A stretch of DNA of 64,000 bases, from contig JAKCPI010002471.1 of the NCBI GenBank assembly GCA_023213315.1, forward strand, positions 62,001 through 126,000, given 5' to 3'. This document shows positions 21,273 to 31,819 of this stretch, piece after piece. How positions within the stretch are numbered: the stretch's first letter is position 1; every line of letters starts with the position of its first letter. The notes below the pieces were generated by a model that searched no databases, was not told the origin of the DNA, and saw only the letters and a list, made by a program, of their open reading frames with translations. The position numbers and the translations under genes were made by a program. This DNA is from Euborellia annulipes. Taxonomy: Eukaryota > Arthropoda > Insecta > Dermaptera > Anisolabididae.

Positions 21273-21639
21273 CAGTAGCGAAGCCAGGATTTCTGCTTGG
21301 GGGGGGGCAAAAGTTTTATGAACACCCGGGGGGGGGGGGGAAGAACCCCCCTCCCTTCTCCAAGAAACTTAAAGTGGACAAATTTTAAAGAGAAATAAAA
21401 ACAAATAAAATAAAAATTTTTTTTTTTTTGAAATAAAAAATAATTTTAATACAAAATTCGTAAATAATAGAGATTTTTTCAATTATTTATAAGTTTTTTT
21501 TTAGATTTTAGAATTTATGAGAGTTAATAAAATAATTATTAAAAAAAAAAATCATTAGGGAAAACAATAGGTATTTTTTTGTTTTGGAGAAGGCTTTGGG
21601 GGGGGCGGCCCCCTTGGGACCCCCCTGAATACACCACTG
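21273..21639 (+). mobile_element. hAT-like MITE with 8-bp TSD TGTGTATA
   Basis: Starts CAGTAGCGAAGCCAGG, ends GAATACACCACTG; perfect TGTGTATA at 21265-21272 and 21640-21647. Terminal repeats are imperfect (CAGT...ACTG). Long poly-G tracts. The 85-residue minus-strand frame at its right edge runs off the element and is not a gene. Confidence 0.75.
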
Positions 21640-21648
21640 TGTGTATAT

Positions 21649-23028
21649 TAGGGGTATGACTTTTTTACAACCTCGTATCCCTGTATCATTACATGATGAA
21701 CTTTTACTAAAGGTTGAATAAAATCTTACTTTCAAGGTGATTTGATAAAAAAACGTCACGCACAAAATGATTTGAAAATTTTATATATCAGATTTTTTGC
21801 CAATTTTTTGAAGTCACTCTAAATAGATACAAAATTGAACACAAGCTTTAGACTCACTTATATAGGGTCATTAAAGACACAAGGAAGTCAAATATTCTAG
21901 ATAAGGTCATTGCTGAGGATGTATCTCAGTGGGGGGTTGTCCTTGTTGAGGGAGGAGTCTTAGTAGATTTCTTCCATATCTTTGATTGCACCGCACGCTC
22001 ACAACATTGGTTGTTTCGGGCAATGTTGATTAGAAATTCATCTGTTTTCCAGTGGGTTTTCAAGCAATTGAGCTCTGCTGATTCAGAGCTGCAGATAGTT
22101 CATCAAAATCTTGAACGTGAAAGCATTGGCTGCTGATTTAATGATCAGCCCATTAGTAAGAAATGAATGGACGAATTTCGCGCAACCTTTTGCGGATTTC
22201 AGGCATCAGTATAAACGAAAGAAGGGCTAGAATGGCACGAGAGGTTCAGCATGCATTGCTGATATTTCGAATTTGTTGAAATTTCACGAAGGGGATTTCA
22301 TTACTCTCAGCGAAGTGACAGAAGTCACGAGTGAGGTGGTAAAGAAACTTCATGTCATCTCTTCAGCCGCCTGTTTCCTTAATTTTAGCTGAAGGCTCCT
22401 TTCAATTTATTATAATGGCTAATCAAATCCTGCACAAAGAAGTAGTGGATTTTGGTGATTTAGTCAAACCATGGAGCTCATCGTCCATGACCATGACAAC
22501 ACGTAAAAGGCGATCCAGCACATGGAGCTGGCAACTAATAAACTTGGGTTTGGGGTACCTTTCTCTTCGAACATTTGCTGCAGCCGATCATTGCCTGCTT
22601 TTATTTAGAATAATAAAAAAAAATACTAAAATTTGCTTTTATAAATAGAATTTATATAATTTATCATTAAATCTTTATTAGAAAAATAAAATATATAGCT
22701 ATGATTTTGGCTTACCCCTTCCCAGAGGTTCCCTTACCCCCCCCCTCCCCCAGGATTTTCTAGAGGGTTCTGAAAGTTATAATTGACACCAAATTAAGCA
22801 AATTAAGCTAATTAAAACTCAACTACTGGCTTTGAACACCTCCCTTATATACCAGCTTATATACAAGACTGCGACTATTCAACCTAAAATTTCAAAGTGG
22901 TTTGTGCGTGACCTTTTTTAATAGTTTCATGGAATAAACGTCATTATAGTCATTAATAGGCAAAAGTTCATTGAGTCGTGATACAGGAAATCCTTTTTAA
23001 AAAAAAAAGTCGAAAAGTCATACCCCTA
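21649..23028 (+). mobile_element. hAT-like transposon with decayed interior, TSD GTGTATAT
   Basis: Ends TAGGGGTATGACTTTT and AAAAGTCATACCCCTA are inverted, flanked by perfect GTGTATAT (21641-21648, 23029-23036). The interior (21880-22600) has better base composition than its surroundings and short peptide stretches in several plus-strand frames, as expected of a broken transposase, but no family motif could be assigned. The 98-residue frame at 22352-22648 is a fragment of this. hAT by duplication length only. Confidence 0.65.
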
Positions 23029-23094
23029 GTGTATATATTTATTATATAAGAGTTGTTCAACAATGTAAAAATCCACTATGACTTTTCGCCAGCT

Positions 23095-23127
23095 CTGAGG
23101 ATGGTTCAAACACTGAACCGAAACGTC
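23095..23127 (+). ncRNA. hammerhead-ribozyme-like motif
   Basis: Among the best formed: stem I CAGCT/AGCTG (5 bp), CTGAGGA, stem II GGTTC-AAACACT-GAACC (5 bp), GAAACGTC. Confidence 0.65.
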
Positions 23128-23232
23128 AGCTGAGTGAATTTATTGAGCTTTTCATAAATCCCTCTTGGATTTTTTTGCTGGATAATGCCATACAGTGAAG
23201 GGTGTTCGATATCGTGAGATGTTAACTGATTT

Positions 23233-23366
23233 TTACTTTCTCTTACCTCTATATATATATATGTTAATATACTGTATATATAGAGAGAAGGTATTGGATT
23301 GATGTCAAAAATTCGATGTCGAGATTTTGATGGATATACACCTTTTGAGGTCCCCTGAATCCAAAA
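23233..23366 (+). mobile_element. X family element, left end (plus)
   Basis: Left hairpin ACTTTCTCTTACC...GAGAGAAGGTA and the GATTTTGATGGATATACACC block, abruptly joined at CTGAATCC to the next copy. Confidence 0.8.
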
Positions 23367-23368
23367 AA

Positions 23369-24052
23369 TCTGGTGTGACTGGCGCACAGCACACAACTTT
23401 CTCTTACCTTCGGTAATCGAAAGTTGTGTACTGTGCTTGTCACACCAGATTTTTTGTGTCGACATGTATTTAGTTCCCGGCAGTAGGGAATATTTGAATT
23501 CAGATGTAAAATTTATAAGTATGGGAAAATATTTATATTTTGTTACCATGGCAACCATTTCTCCTATCTTTCCTATGAAGCACAAGAGTAAAGTGTGCTT
23601 CAAACAATTTTGAGGGCAAAACGAGAATATACATTTGAAAGAGCATCTAAAAAATAATTGATTTTTGAATTTTAATCAAAATCGTTAGAGCGAATTTTGA
23701 GAAAATCGAAAAAAACTGAAAAAGTACATCAGTAAAGTACTAGTACTCTTTGGCCGATTTTCATTAAAAGCTTATTTTTCCGGTCCCGGGGGATGTTTAA
23801 CTTAAATATAAAATTTCATCCTCCTAGCTCAATTCCTTCATGCTTAAAATTGAACACACACACACCCACCCACACACACACACACCCACCCACACCACAC
23901 ACAGACAGACCATGTCGCGAAAACCACTTTTTTGGATTCAGGGGACCTCAAAACGTGAAGATCCATCAAAATCTCGACATCGAATTTTTGACATGAATCC
24001 AATACTTTCTCTCTATATATATATTACATATATACATAGGTAAGAGAAAGTA
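23369..24052 (-). mobile_element. X family element, full length (minus)
   Basis: Full minus-strand copy from right hairpin (CTGGTGTGAC...) to left hairpin (GGTAAGAGAAAGTA). It joins its neighbours head to tail in alternating orientation, giving a plus-minus-plus cluster. The CA/CACCC-rich patch near 23862-23900 is its variable microsatellite. Confidence 0.85.
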
Positions 24053-24814
24053 AAAAGTGGTTTTCGCGACATGGTCTGTCTGTGGGTGTGTGTTCAATTT
24101 TAAGCATGAAGGAATTGAGCTACGAGGTTGAAATTTTATATTTAAGTTAAACACCCCCGGGACCGGAAAAATAAGCTTTTAATCAAAATCGGCCAAAGAG
24201 TACTAGTACTTTACTGATGTACTTTTTCAGTTTTTTTCGATTTTCTCAAAATTTGCTCCAACGATTTTTTTTTTAATTCAAAAATCAATTAATTTTTAGA
24301 TTCTCTTTAATATGTATATTCTCATTTTGCAATTGAAATCTTCTGAAGACCACTTTACTCTTGTATTTCATAGGGAAGATAGGAGAAATGGTTGACATGG
24401 TAACAAAATATAAATATTTTCCCATACTTATAAATTTTACATCTCCTATACCAAACGTCGCGGGTTCGGACCCAGGCAGTCCGAAGATTTTATTTAAGCC
24501 ATTTGGATACCAGATGGCTTAAATAGAAATGCCTGACCCCACAATAAATATATTCCTTACAACGGTTATCGTCAAAGTCTTAAATGGCCTAAGTTGCCGA
24601 ATAGACTGTGTGAATGTGTGTGTGAGTGTGAGTGTGCATGAGAAAAAAGTGTGGATGTTTTTTCTTTTTCAACAAATTTTACATCTGAATTCATATGTTC
24701 CGTACTGTCGGGAACTAAATATATGTCGACACAAAAAATCTGGTGTGACAAGCACAGAACACAACTTTCGATTACCGAAGGTAAGAGAAAGTTGTGTGCG
24801 CCAGTCACACCAGA
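24053..24814 (+). mobile_element. X family element interrupted by a SINE (plus)
   Basis: Lacks only the left hairpin. Body and right hairpin are intact apart from a shortened right stem. An S1 SINE (24445-24673) sits inside with a 13-bp duplication. Confidence 0.85.
24445..24673 (+). mobile_element. tRNA-derived SINE (S1), 5'-truncated, in X element
   Basis: Flanked by AAATTTTACATCT (24432-24444, 24674-24686), a perfect 13-bp duplication of X sequence. It starts within the tRNA head (CGGGTTCGGACCC B-box kept, A-box lost), then ATTTTATTTAAGCCATTTGG, CTTAAATGGCCTAAGTTGCCG, and a TG-rich tail. The duplication length indicates LINE-type target-primed insertion. Confidence 0.9.
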
Positions 24815-24844
24815 TTTTTTTGATATAGAGGATATGGTTTCACC

Positions 24845-25519
24845 CATAGGCGTAGCCAGAAATTTTCGATGGGGGGGGTTCAGAATGATTTCTCCCCCTC
24901 CCCTCCCCCTAGTAATAGGGAAGTATAAGGCGTCTTATGAAATATATAACTAGGCAATCCGCCCTCCTAGACCCCCCCCTCGAGCTGGCTCGGGCCCGCC
25001 CTTTCTTAATTAAGTGCCACAATTTTTCATTCAACTTGTTTCAGGGAATAAAGAATGCAACCCTCACATCTTAAAGAATTTTAGATATATCCCTATAATA
25101 CCAGAGTTTCTGTCTGATTATTTCTCTTGATTCCGAGTTCTATCTCAGATCTCTTTAAGGGAAAAAAAAATAATAAAAAATTTAATTATATAATAATTTT
25201 TATTATTTTTCATTTGAGGGATTTAATCAATTTTAAGCGGCTTTAATTTTTTATAAAGCAAACCAAAAATCAATTCTTTTCAATGAGAAAATTCTGAATT
25301 TTCTAGAATTTTTTGACTTTCCTTTAATAAAATTATTTTATTTAATTTTTTTTTTTAACTAGAGAAAATTATTATATTTTTACTTTCTCTTACCCTATAT
25401 ATGAAATATATAGAAAGAGAAAGTATTGATTGTATTATAGAGCTTAAATATCTAGTCATGGCTTGGGTCCAATGGGGGGGGTTTGAACCCCCAAATCCCC
25501 CCCCGTGGCTACGCCTATG
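24845..25519 (+). mobile_element. hAT MITE with 8-bp TSD GTTTCACC
   Basis: CATAGGCGTAGCCA and TGGCTACGCCTATG are perfect inverted ends; GTTTCACC flanks both (24837-24844, 25520-25527). It is inserted into a mariner relic. Inside are a GC-rich strip resembling Helitron units (24955-25010) and an X left hairpin (25378-25425), so this element has itself picked up other repeats. Confidence 0.9.
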
Positions 25520-25570
25520 GTTTCACCGCCTCATTTTGCAAATGAAAAATTGCTTTATTGAGTCAAAATT

Positions 25571-25830
25571 TGCCTGGAAGAATGATTGCAAGAAATGGTG
25601 ATGTTACAAGGCCCCCAAGATCGTGTGATCTAACACAGGTGGACTATTTTCTTTGGGATCATGCGAAAAGCTAGGTTTATAAAAGCAATCCACAATCGAT
25701 CCCAGAATAAAGAATGAAATTATTCGTGTCATTGGTGAGATAGATCTACAATTATGTCAAAATGTCATCAAAAATTTTAACAAAAGAGTGGAGAACAAGA
25801 GGTGGTCATTTGTTAGATATTATTTTTCGT
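25571..25830 (+). pseudogene. mariner-type transposase C-terminus, broken
   Basis: Plus-frame translation gives PGRMIARNGDVTRPPRSCDL, then QVDYFLWDH, VYKSNPQSIPE and, after a frame change, VIKNFNKRV. This is the mariner/Tc1 catalytic end: P.RS.DL with the third catalytic Asp, then D.FLW. In-frame stops and at least one frameshift make it dead. Upstream sequence is cut by the MITE at 24845-25519; part of the target (GGATATGGTTTCACC) probably belongs to the same gene. Confidence 0.75.
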
Positions 25831-25994
25831 ATATAAAAACCAGCCTATCAACCAGATCCACACAAATCAAACAGAGAATTCTAGAATAAATTGGGATATC
25901 GAAAAATCCCATCTGATACTTCGTCAAAAACGAAATTTTAATTCCTAAATATAGACGAATTTAGCTTGTACAATTAGCTAAGAGTTTATCTTTG

Positions 25995-26146
25995 ATAAAC
26001 AGCGAGTTCTAAGAGAATATTTAAGTGATTTAATTCGGATGTTTACTTCTTATTTGTATTGGATTGCTGTTGTAATTGCATGAAGATCCTGCAATCTAAA
26101 TAAGAAGTAAACTTCCCAATTAAATTACTTAAGAGTTGATCTTCCA
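25995..26146. repeat. foldback hairpin
   Basis: AAGTGATTTAATT...GTTTACTTCTTATTT pairs with AATAAGAAGTAAAC...AATTAAATTACTT around a loop of about 45 nt. A small palindromic MITE or structured intronic RNA. The ends are not sharply defined. Confidence 0.55.
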
Positions 26147-26194
26147 GCAAGAATTGAATATATTAATATTAAATATTAAATATATAAGGATAAG

Positions 26195-26290
26195 ATTAGG
26201 AGGCGATTAGTCGAGGGGATGAAGCAGTTAGGCTTATAATCCTCAAGACAACATAAGTTCAAATCCAACTCATGGAAAAAAATTATTTAA
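26195..26290 (+). repeat. tRNA-like SINE (family S3)
   Basis: GGCGATTAGTCGAGGGGATGAAG, CTTATAATCCT, AAGTTCAAATCC; same order as 14710-14800. Confidence 0.5.
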
Positions 26291-27107
26291 CCCTTATCAG
26301 TCAAAAGGAAGAGATATTCCCATGAAAGTTACTTTCTGAGTATCAGTTTTTTTTTTATTTATCGGCCGTCACTTTCTATTAAATTCATTCATTCTTAAAT
26401 TTTCTATATTTTTTAAAAATATAAGGAAGATATAAAAACGGAAAAGCAGCAAATTATCTAGAAACATAGTCTATCCACAAATCAGAAATACGACATAAGC
26501 TTTCAAGCAAAGATTTTGGCGAAAAAAAAAAACAAAATTAGAAATATTCCGAGCTAATAAATTGTTAAAATTTCCTGTTAACGAGATCATCTGTGAGATG
26601 AATGGGATAAAGATTTTGCTTCGTTAATAAAGCTTTCAACAATTAGTTGTAGGCTTGCAAAGGAACAGCTATACGACTTGCTTATTCTCCCTGTCAGATT
26701 AAAAAATTAATTTTTATTTCCAAAATAAATGAAGACCTAAATAAATTCTGATCTAAGTACTTTTTCAAAGTTTTGAGATAATAATGTTTTTATTTTTCTT
26801 TTTTTAATGTGCAGGGCACATAGCTCACGCATTGTGATGGCAATGATCTGATTTGCTACACACAGGTTTGGGATTTGGATCAGAATATATTAATACTTCA
26901 AGTGGCTTGGCCCATAGATTCCGGTTATAACTCGAAAATTGAAAAAATGGTTCGTAATTTAGTTCAGTTCTTCAAATAACAAAAAAAAAAAAAAAAAAAA
27001 ATTAAATAGAAGGGAGGCTCAACATTTCGGATCGAGATTTTGTGCAAATTGGATAATATTATTAAATATTAAGATTTTACTCACATGATTTGAGAAAATA
27101 AGTTGAA
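26291..27107. other. low-repeat AT-rich stretch
   Basis: No family match except a poly-A run at 26980-27001. A LINE- or SINE-like insertion ending there is possible but unsupported. It lies directly downstream, on the minus strand, of the splice-like site at 27118-27129. Confidence 0.35.
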
Positions 27108-27117
27108 ATCAAATGGA

Positions 27118-27129
27118 GCTTACCTGCAA
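27118..27129 (-). promoter_or_regulatory. candidate recursive splice site (ratchet point)
   Basis: On the minus strand a pyrimidine-rich run (27130-27150, TTTTTCTCTTTTG) leads to TTGCAG (27124-27129), followed at once by GTAAGC (27118-27123). Acceptor and donor with no exon between is the form described for recursive splicing in very long introns, mainly in Drosophila. It falls outside repeats, between the minus-strand exon at 63162-63224 and the island at 8012-8390. Alternative: chance, or a tiny unannotated exon start. Confidence 0.4.
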
Positions 27130-27171
27130 CAAAAGAGAAAAACAAATTAATAATAATATTCTATCCTTTTT

Positions 27172-28045
27172 TACTTTCTCTTACCTAAATGTAGATGTTA
27201 ATATATATAGAGAGAAAGTATTGGATTCATGTCAAAAATTCGATGTCGAGATTTTGAGATATACACGTTTTGAGGTTCCCTGATTCCAAAAAAGTGGTTT
27301 TCGTGACATGGTCTGTCTGTGTGTCTGTCTGGGTTCAAATTAAAGCATGAAGGAATGGAGTTAGGAGGTTGAAATGTTATATTTAAGTTAGATACCCACC
27401 TAGGGCGCGAAAATAAGCTTTTAAACAAAAGTGGTCAAAAAGTACTAGTACTTTACTGATGTAGTTTTTCAGTTTTTTCGATTTTCTCAAAATTCGCTCC
27501 AACGATTTTGATTAAAATTCAAAAATCAATTATTTTTTAGATATATTCTTATTTTGCCATTGGAATATTCTGAAGACCACTTTACTCTTGTACTTCATAG
27601 GAAGGATAGAAAAAATGGTTGTCATGGTAACAAAATATAAATATTTATATTCATACTTATAAATTGTACATCTTGAACCCGGGCCCCCCCCCGAAATTTC
27701 TCAAACACATATACATATATAGGGATATACAGACATCAGCGCAACAAATTTTTCCGCAGGATGGACAACTTTGGTTCCGCAATAGAAAAAATGTTCCTCA
27801 AAAAATTTCGTGTGAAAAAAAGTATAGTTTCTTAAAAAAAAAATTTTCCTCAGAAAAATTTTTGAGTTTGCCCCCCCCCCCCGAAAAAAATTTCTATATA
27901 CGCCCCTGTCTTGAATTCTAATATATCGGCGGAAACTAAATAGACTATAAGTCGATACGAAAAATCTGGTGTGACACGCGCAGAACACAACTTTCGATAA
28001 CCTCGGTAATCGAAAGTTGTGTGATGTCCGACCAGTCACACCAGA
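27172..28045 (+). mobile_element. X family element interrupted by a MITE
   Basis: Full X from ACTTTCTCTTACC to CACACCAGA, split by a 0.23 kb insertion at 27678-27908. The right hairpin has GATAACCTCGGTAATC in its loop. Confidence 0.85.
27678..27908 (+). mobile_element. MITE in X element
   Basis: Inserted with duplicated TCTTGAA (27671-27677, 27909-27915). It begins CCCGGGCC plus poly-C and ends ATATACGCCCCTG. Resembles the other poly-G/C hAT-like MITEs, but the terminal repeats are poor. Confidence 0.55.
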
Positions 28046-28312
28046 TTTCTTTATATAGACTAGTTTTTCCCTTCAGTTGCATTAAAAATTTATTTATTTT
28101 AAAAATATTGGTTTGGTTGACTAAGTTCAAGGCTCCACTCTCGAGTAATTGTGGCGCCGACTGTACAAAGATATTTCATAAAAAGGATCCATCTGTTTTC
28201 TAGATGTATTTATGTTAATATTTTTTTAAATTCTAGAAAGCACATGGAGATTTCTTTTGAAATGCACTGTACATTTAATGAGAGAAAGAGATTTTAAATA
28301 TTTTATAGAAAA

Positions 28313-28845
28313 CTAGACGCAAAGCCCCGCCTTCGGCGGGGCTTTACGCTTAGCCAGGGGCTGCGCCCCCTGGACCCCCCTTGCTCGCCTTCATTGAAAA
28401 TTATGGATTTCTATAAAACATATACATATATACATACCGGTACATACAAACATTTTTCCCTTTCCATTTTTATATATAGAGACTATTTTAACGGTTAATT
28501 ATTCATGAATTTAAGATTTTTTGTGAATCATATCCTTTCCGGGACTCTCCCGGTACACAGACAAAAAATTTACGCCAATATTTTAGAATTCAAAATGTAA
28601 ATAAATAAAAAAAATCGTAAACATGGGTAAATATTTATATTTTGTTACCATGGCAACCCTTTCTCCTAATTTTTATTTTTTTCTTATTTTAACGGTTAAT
28701 TACTCATTAACTTATTGTTATTTGTGAATTAAAACCTGTCCGGGATTCTCACAAACATACACAGAAAATTTCATCATAATTGGTTCAGTCGTTTAGGAGG
28801 AGTTCGGTCACATACACACGTACAGAAGAATTTTATATATAAAGA
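28313..28845 (-). mobile_element. non-autonomous Helitron, complete (minus)
   Basis: On the minus strand it starts A|TCTTTATATATAAAATTC (28845 downward) followed by the widespread ...GTGACCGAACTCCTCC. It ends with hairpin AAAGCCCCGCC-GAA-GGCGGGGCTTT (28321-28345), GCGT and CTAG (28313-28316), then host T. No target duplication, as expected. 533 bp, no helicase. It contains a strip of X sequence (28560-28676), either captured or inserted. Confidence 0.88.
28560..28676 (-). repeat. X family fragment inside Helitron
   Basis: AAATATTTATATTTTGTTACC and ATGGCAACC...TTTCTCCTA match the minus strand of X; no X ends present. Confidence 0.65.
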
Positions 28846-28849
28846 TATC

Positions 28850-29920
28850 AATAAATTTATTTGTTTGCTGGGAACATTAATTCAACAGATGATATATGGG
28901 CCTATAAGTCCATATATTAACGCAATATAAATAATTTCAAAAATCCAAATATCATTTGCCACCATCTGCTATTTTCACATAATCCATCAGTTTCGAATAA
29001 ATATTAATAAAGTGTAAAAAAAAAAGAGGAAAGATGATTATTATTTATCATCATCACCATCATTATCATCAAGCCATGAGTGATAAGATAGCAGGCCAAA
29101 ATCATTTATGTTGATGATCCCAAGCATATTTGGCCAGCACTCAACGAGGCTAATTGCACGCACCACGGCGGCGGCGATAAATGATAAAAAGGTGCTAATC
29201 TCGTGGGGGCCTCAAGGGGCAAAGACCAGAGACCCCCGCCGACCCGCATCCCATCGACGGCGGCCCCCAGAAGAAAATTTTATAGCCAGGTGTCGGGTCT
29301 GCAGTCATTAATTTTATCAAATGAATATTTGCCTTTCCTTAACGAACCTTTTCACCTTCTTTAGACTGTGGCCAAAGAATTAAAAAAAAAAAAAAATTGA
29401 AAATAAAGATTATTTTTTCAAAATTCATCGGCGATTTGCCCCAATAAAAAGTGCGATATTCTTTGCTATCGTATATTGTGCAAAAGAGTGATTATATCTC
29501 ATCACCTTCAACTTTACACATTTTTTTCTTCTTATTTTTTCGTTAAATCTAATCTAATTTCCTGATTTCAAATAAATTTATCTAGGTTATCTTAAAATAG
29601 CTTTTCTTCTTAAAACGATGTTCGTTAACAAGATACGTGGCGAAATTTTTTACTTAACATGTAAAGATGACTATATGGGAGATAAACTTTTACAAATTTC
29701 AACCAATGAATCGAATTGGCTGAATACTCAAAAAATCATGTCACCTCTAAAGCTGTTCAAATAACGAAATTACATTTTGGCTACTCCATTTCAAAACAAT
29801 TTTATAAAATAAAATATCGTTTTTTTTTTTTTTAATTAAATGATAATTTTTTTGAACACCCTATAAGACGCATGTTGCTATTTTACTAACATAATATAAT
29901 AAAAAGACCATTGCTTGATT
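28850..29920. other. low-repeat region with GC-rich patch 29100-29310
   Basis: No transposon match. The patch around CACGGCGGCGGCGATAAATG and CCCGCCGACCCGCATCCC is clearly GC-richer and not repeated in the window; it could be a conserved regulatory block. A 67-residue frame covers it but shows no family features and no splice context was found. Confidence 0.35.
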
Positions 29921-30335
29921 TTTACTTTCTCGTATAGAATATAAAGAAAGTATTGTAATCGTCAAAAAATTCGACTTTGAAAAAATGTCAAAGAATAAAA
30001 ACTTTTTAAAATAGGGTAATTTATCATAATATGACAAAAAAAAATTTCAAAATTTTTGGAAAAACTTTTAGGTAAAGTAGACCTACTTTACTCCAAAAGT
30101 TGATAGAAATCTACAATTTTAGTGCAAGGAGTAGCCTATATACCAAATTTCATAGATCTGGCTGCTTTGGTTTTTAAGCAATCGTGTTCGCATAAACACA
30201 GACATAATTCCAAAAGAAACAAGAAAGTTTTGGGGAAGTCATTCCCGATTGATTGCTATAAGTTTTTGTCAAATATGAAATTCGAAAAATATAAAATTTT
30301 ACTACTTATGAATTCCTTATGGTTTTAGATGTTTC
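29921..30335 (+). repeat. distant X-like repeat
   Basis: Begins TTTTTACTTTCTCGTATAG...AAAGAAAGTATTG, like the X left hairpin, then GTCAAAAAATTCGAC, but the rest (GTAAAGTAGACCTACTT, CAAATTTCATAGATCTGGCTG) does not match X. Possibly a sister family. Confidence 0.4.
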
Positions 30336-30359
30336 GGTAGATAAAAAAAAAATTCTCAT

Positions 30360-30510
30360 ATAGAGGGGCCTGGCAACGGAGAAGAGCAACAGTCACCACA
30401 ATCGTTGTGGTTGAGCAATGCCAAGTGCGGCGAAATCTCGGTTTGGTGACCCCGAAGGATCAGCGGTGTGGAAGTATTAACTCCAGGTAGCCATCGGTAC
30501 ATAATTTAAA
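30360..30510 (+). repeat. dispersed repeat Z
   Basis: GAGCAACAGTCACCACAATCG, GAGCAATGCCAA, GGTGACCCCGAAGG; counterpart of 3220-3345 and 62740-62890 (minus). Confidence 0.45.
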
Positions 30511-30539
30511 TAAAATATACCATATATATAACAGTTGTA

Positions 30540-30592
30540 TATATCAAGACAGACAGACAGATGGGCACTCCGCCATTATACACGAAATATAG
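30540..30592 (-). repeat. Helitron 5'-end-like fragment
   Basis: Minus strand reads TCTATATTTCGTG...GGCGGAGTGCCC then a GTCT array, closely like the 5' end of the Helitron at 58100. No matching 3' end was found nearby. Confidence 0.4.
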
Positions 30593-30599
30593 ATTTTTT

Positions 30600-31070
30600 T
30601 TTTTTTTAATAATAATTTTTTAATAAGCCAGATCTGTATTTTTTGTCTGAAACGATTCGACTGAAAAATTTCGGCATTTCGGCGAGTGTCCGCCACAGGC
30701 GAGCCTGAGCCAGGTGAGAGGGGTATAGGGAGGGGGAGGGGGCGAAGCAAAGCTGTTTTTGCAATTAGCTTTGATTTTTCATAAGAAGCGTTTGAACTTA
30801 ATTCAATAGTTGAATCCCAATGCTTTTCAATGGCGATGAAAATACAAAAAATAATCTACAAATTATTTCTACGAACCACTCTACTTTAGAAGTTTCTAGA
30901 ACAAATTGACATTAATTTTTTTAAAAGTGTATCTCAGTGATAATTGCCGGCTAGATAGATGAAATTTTATTTTTCGACGAGTGACTAAAAATCCTTTCGT
31001 GATCGATGTTATGAAAACCACAAGGGATTTATCTTTTATCAAGCAAATGAAATAAAAAAATAAGTAGGCT
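30600..31070. other. unassigned stretch
   Basis: Contains a GC-richer strip at 30690-30760 (GTGTCCGCCACAGGCGAGCC) resembling Helitron units. Otherwise nothing recognised. Confidence 0.35.
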
Positions 31071-31164
31071 TTTAAAAAGAATTGGAAAATATTCTTAAAA
31101 GAATGGAAGGAGTTAGCAGCCAGGAAGGAGCGTCTCCAAAACAATGAAACTCCCAGATATTCGC

Positions 31165-31199
31165 GACGTTTCGGTCCAAATTTATTTGACCATCATCAG
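31165..31199 (-). ncRNA. hammerhead-ribozyme-like motif (left arm)
   Basis: Mirror of 31459-31493 with identical core. Confidence 0.6.
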
Positions 31200-31458
31200 G
31201 CAATCAGGAGTTGTCATATGTAAATTTGTATAAATATATTTAATCATAAGTTGCTTCGGACTTGTTAATGACATTAAAATTTTGCTCATTTGCAATCGAA
31301 GGCTTAGATATGTGAGGAAGTAATGGTCATAAGGGTCATTACTTCCTCACATATCTAAGCCTTCGATTGCAGATGAGCAAAATTTTAATGTCATTAACAA
31401 GTCCGAAGCAACTTATGATTAAATTTATACAAATTTACATATGACAACTCCTGATTGC

Positions 31459-31493
31459 CTGATGATGGTCAAATAAATTTGGACCGAAACGTC
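31459..31493 (+). ncRNA. hammerhead-ribozyme-like motif (right arm)
   Basis: CTGATGA (the commonest natural hammerhead core), stem II GGTC...GACC with a loop of about 11 nt, GAAACGTC. Stem I ATTGC/GC(G)AAT with one bulge. Confidence 0.65.
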
Positions 31494-31763
31494 GCGAATA
31501 TCTGGGAGTTTCATTGTTTTGGAGACGCTCCTTCCTGGCTGCACCTCCTTCCATTCTTTTAAGATATTAATCACAGCCACTTCCACACTCAACAAATTGG
31601 AAAATATTCGTCTTTAAAAAAATATAAAATTTGATATAAGAATGTTCTCCTAAATTTTATATTGGTAATAAGCGATTAAAAAAATGATAAAATCAAGTTG
31701 GTAGTGTAAAAAAAAAAGTTTGTTTCGTTTGCAAGCCGAGACTTAATTCAGAACTAATAAAAA

Positions 31764-31812
31764 AAATCTTGTGTGACTGGTCGCACAGCACACCAGATTT
31801 TTTGTGTCGAGA
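31764..31812. repeat. X family terminal hairpin only
   Basis: AATCTTGTGTGACTGG...CACACCAGATTTTTTGTGTCGA, a collapsed right end of X. Confidence 0.5.
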
Positions 31813-31819
31813 TATACAT

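Larger units (their letters stand above)
21195..23160. mobile_element. palindromic hammerhead-motif element split by two hAT insertions
   Basis: The left arm (CAGCTGACGTTTCGGTTC near 21215) is the inverted match of the right arm (GAACCGAAACGTCAGCTG near 23115). Two DNA transposons (21273-21639 and 21649-23028), each with its own duplication, sit between the arms, which explains the unusual length. Confidence 0.65.
31076..31595. mobile_element. palindromic hammerhead-motif retroelement, near-perfect arms
   Basis: Arms of about 240 bp meet at 31325-31340 with almost no spacer and few differences. Outer blocks GGAAGGAG...CAGCCAGGAAGGAGCG and the mirror CGCTCCTTCCTGGCTG. The right tail AGATATTAATCACAGCCACTTCC matches the tail of 17358-17752 (CACAGCCAC). 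Motifs: minus 31165-31199, plus 31459-31493. Confidence 0.85.

Noticed and set aside
29108..29311. 67-residue ORF in a GC-rich patch
   Set aside because: No conserved motif, no splice context; composition explained by local GC content.
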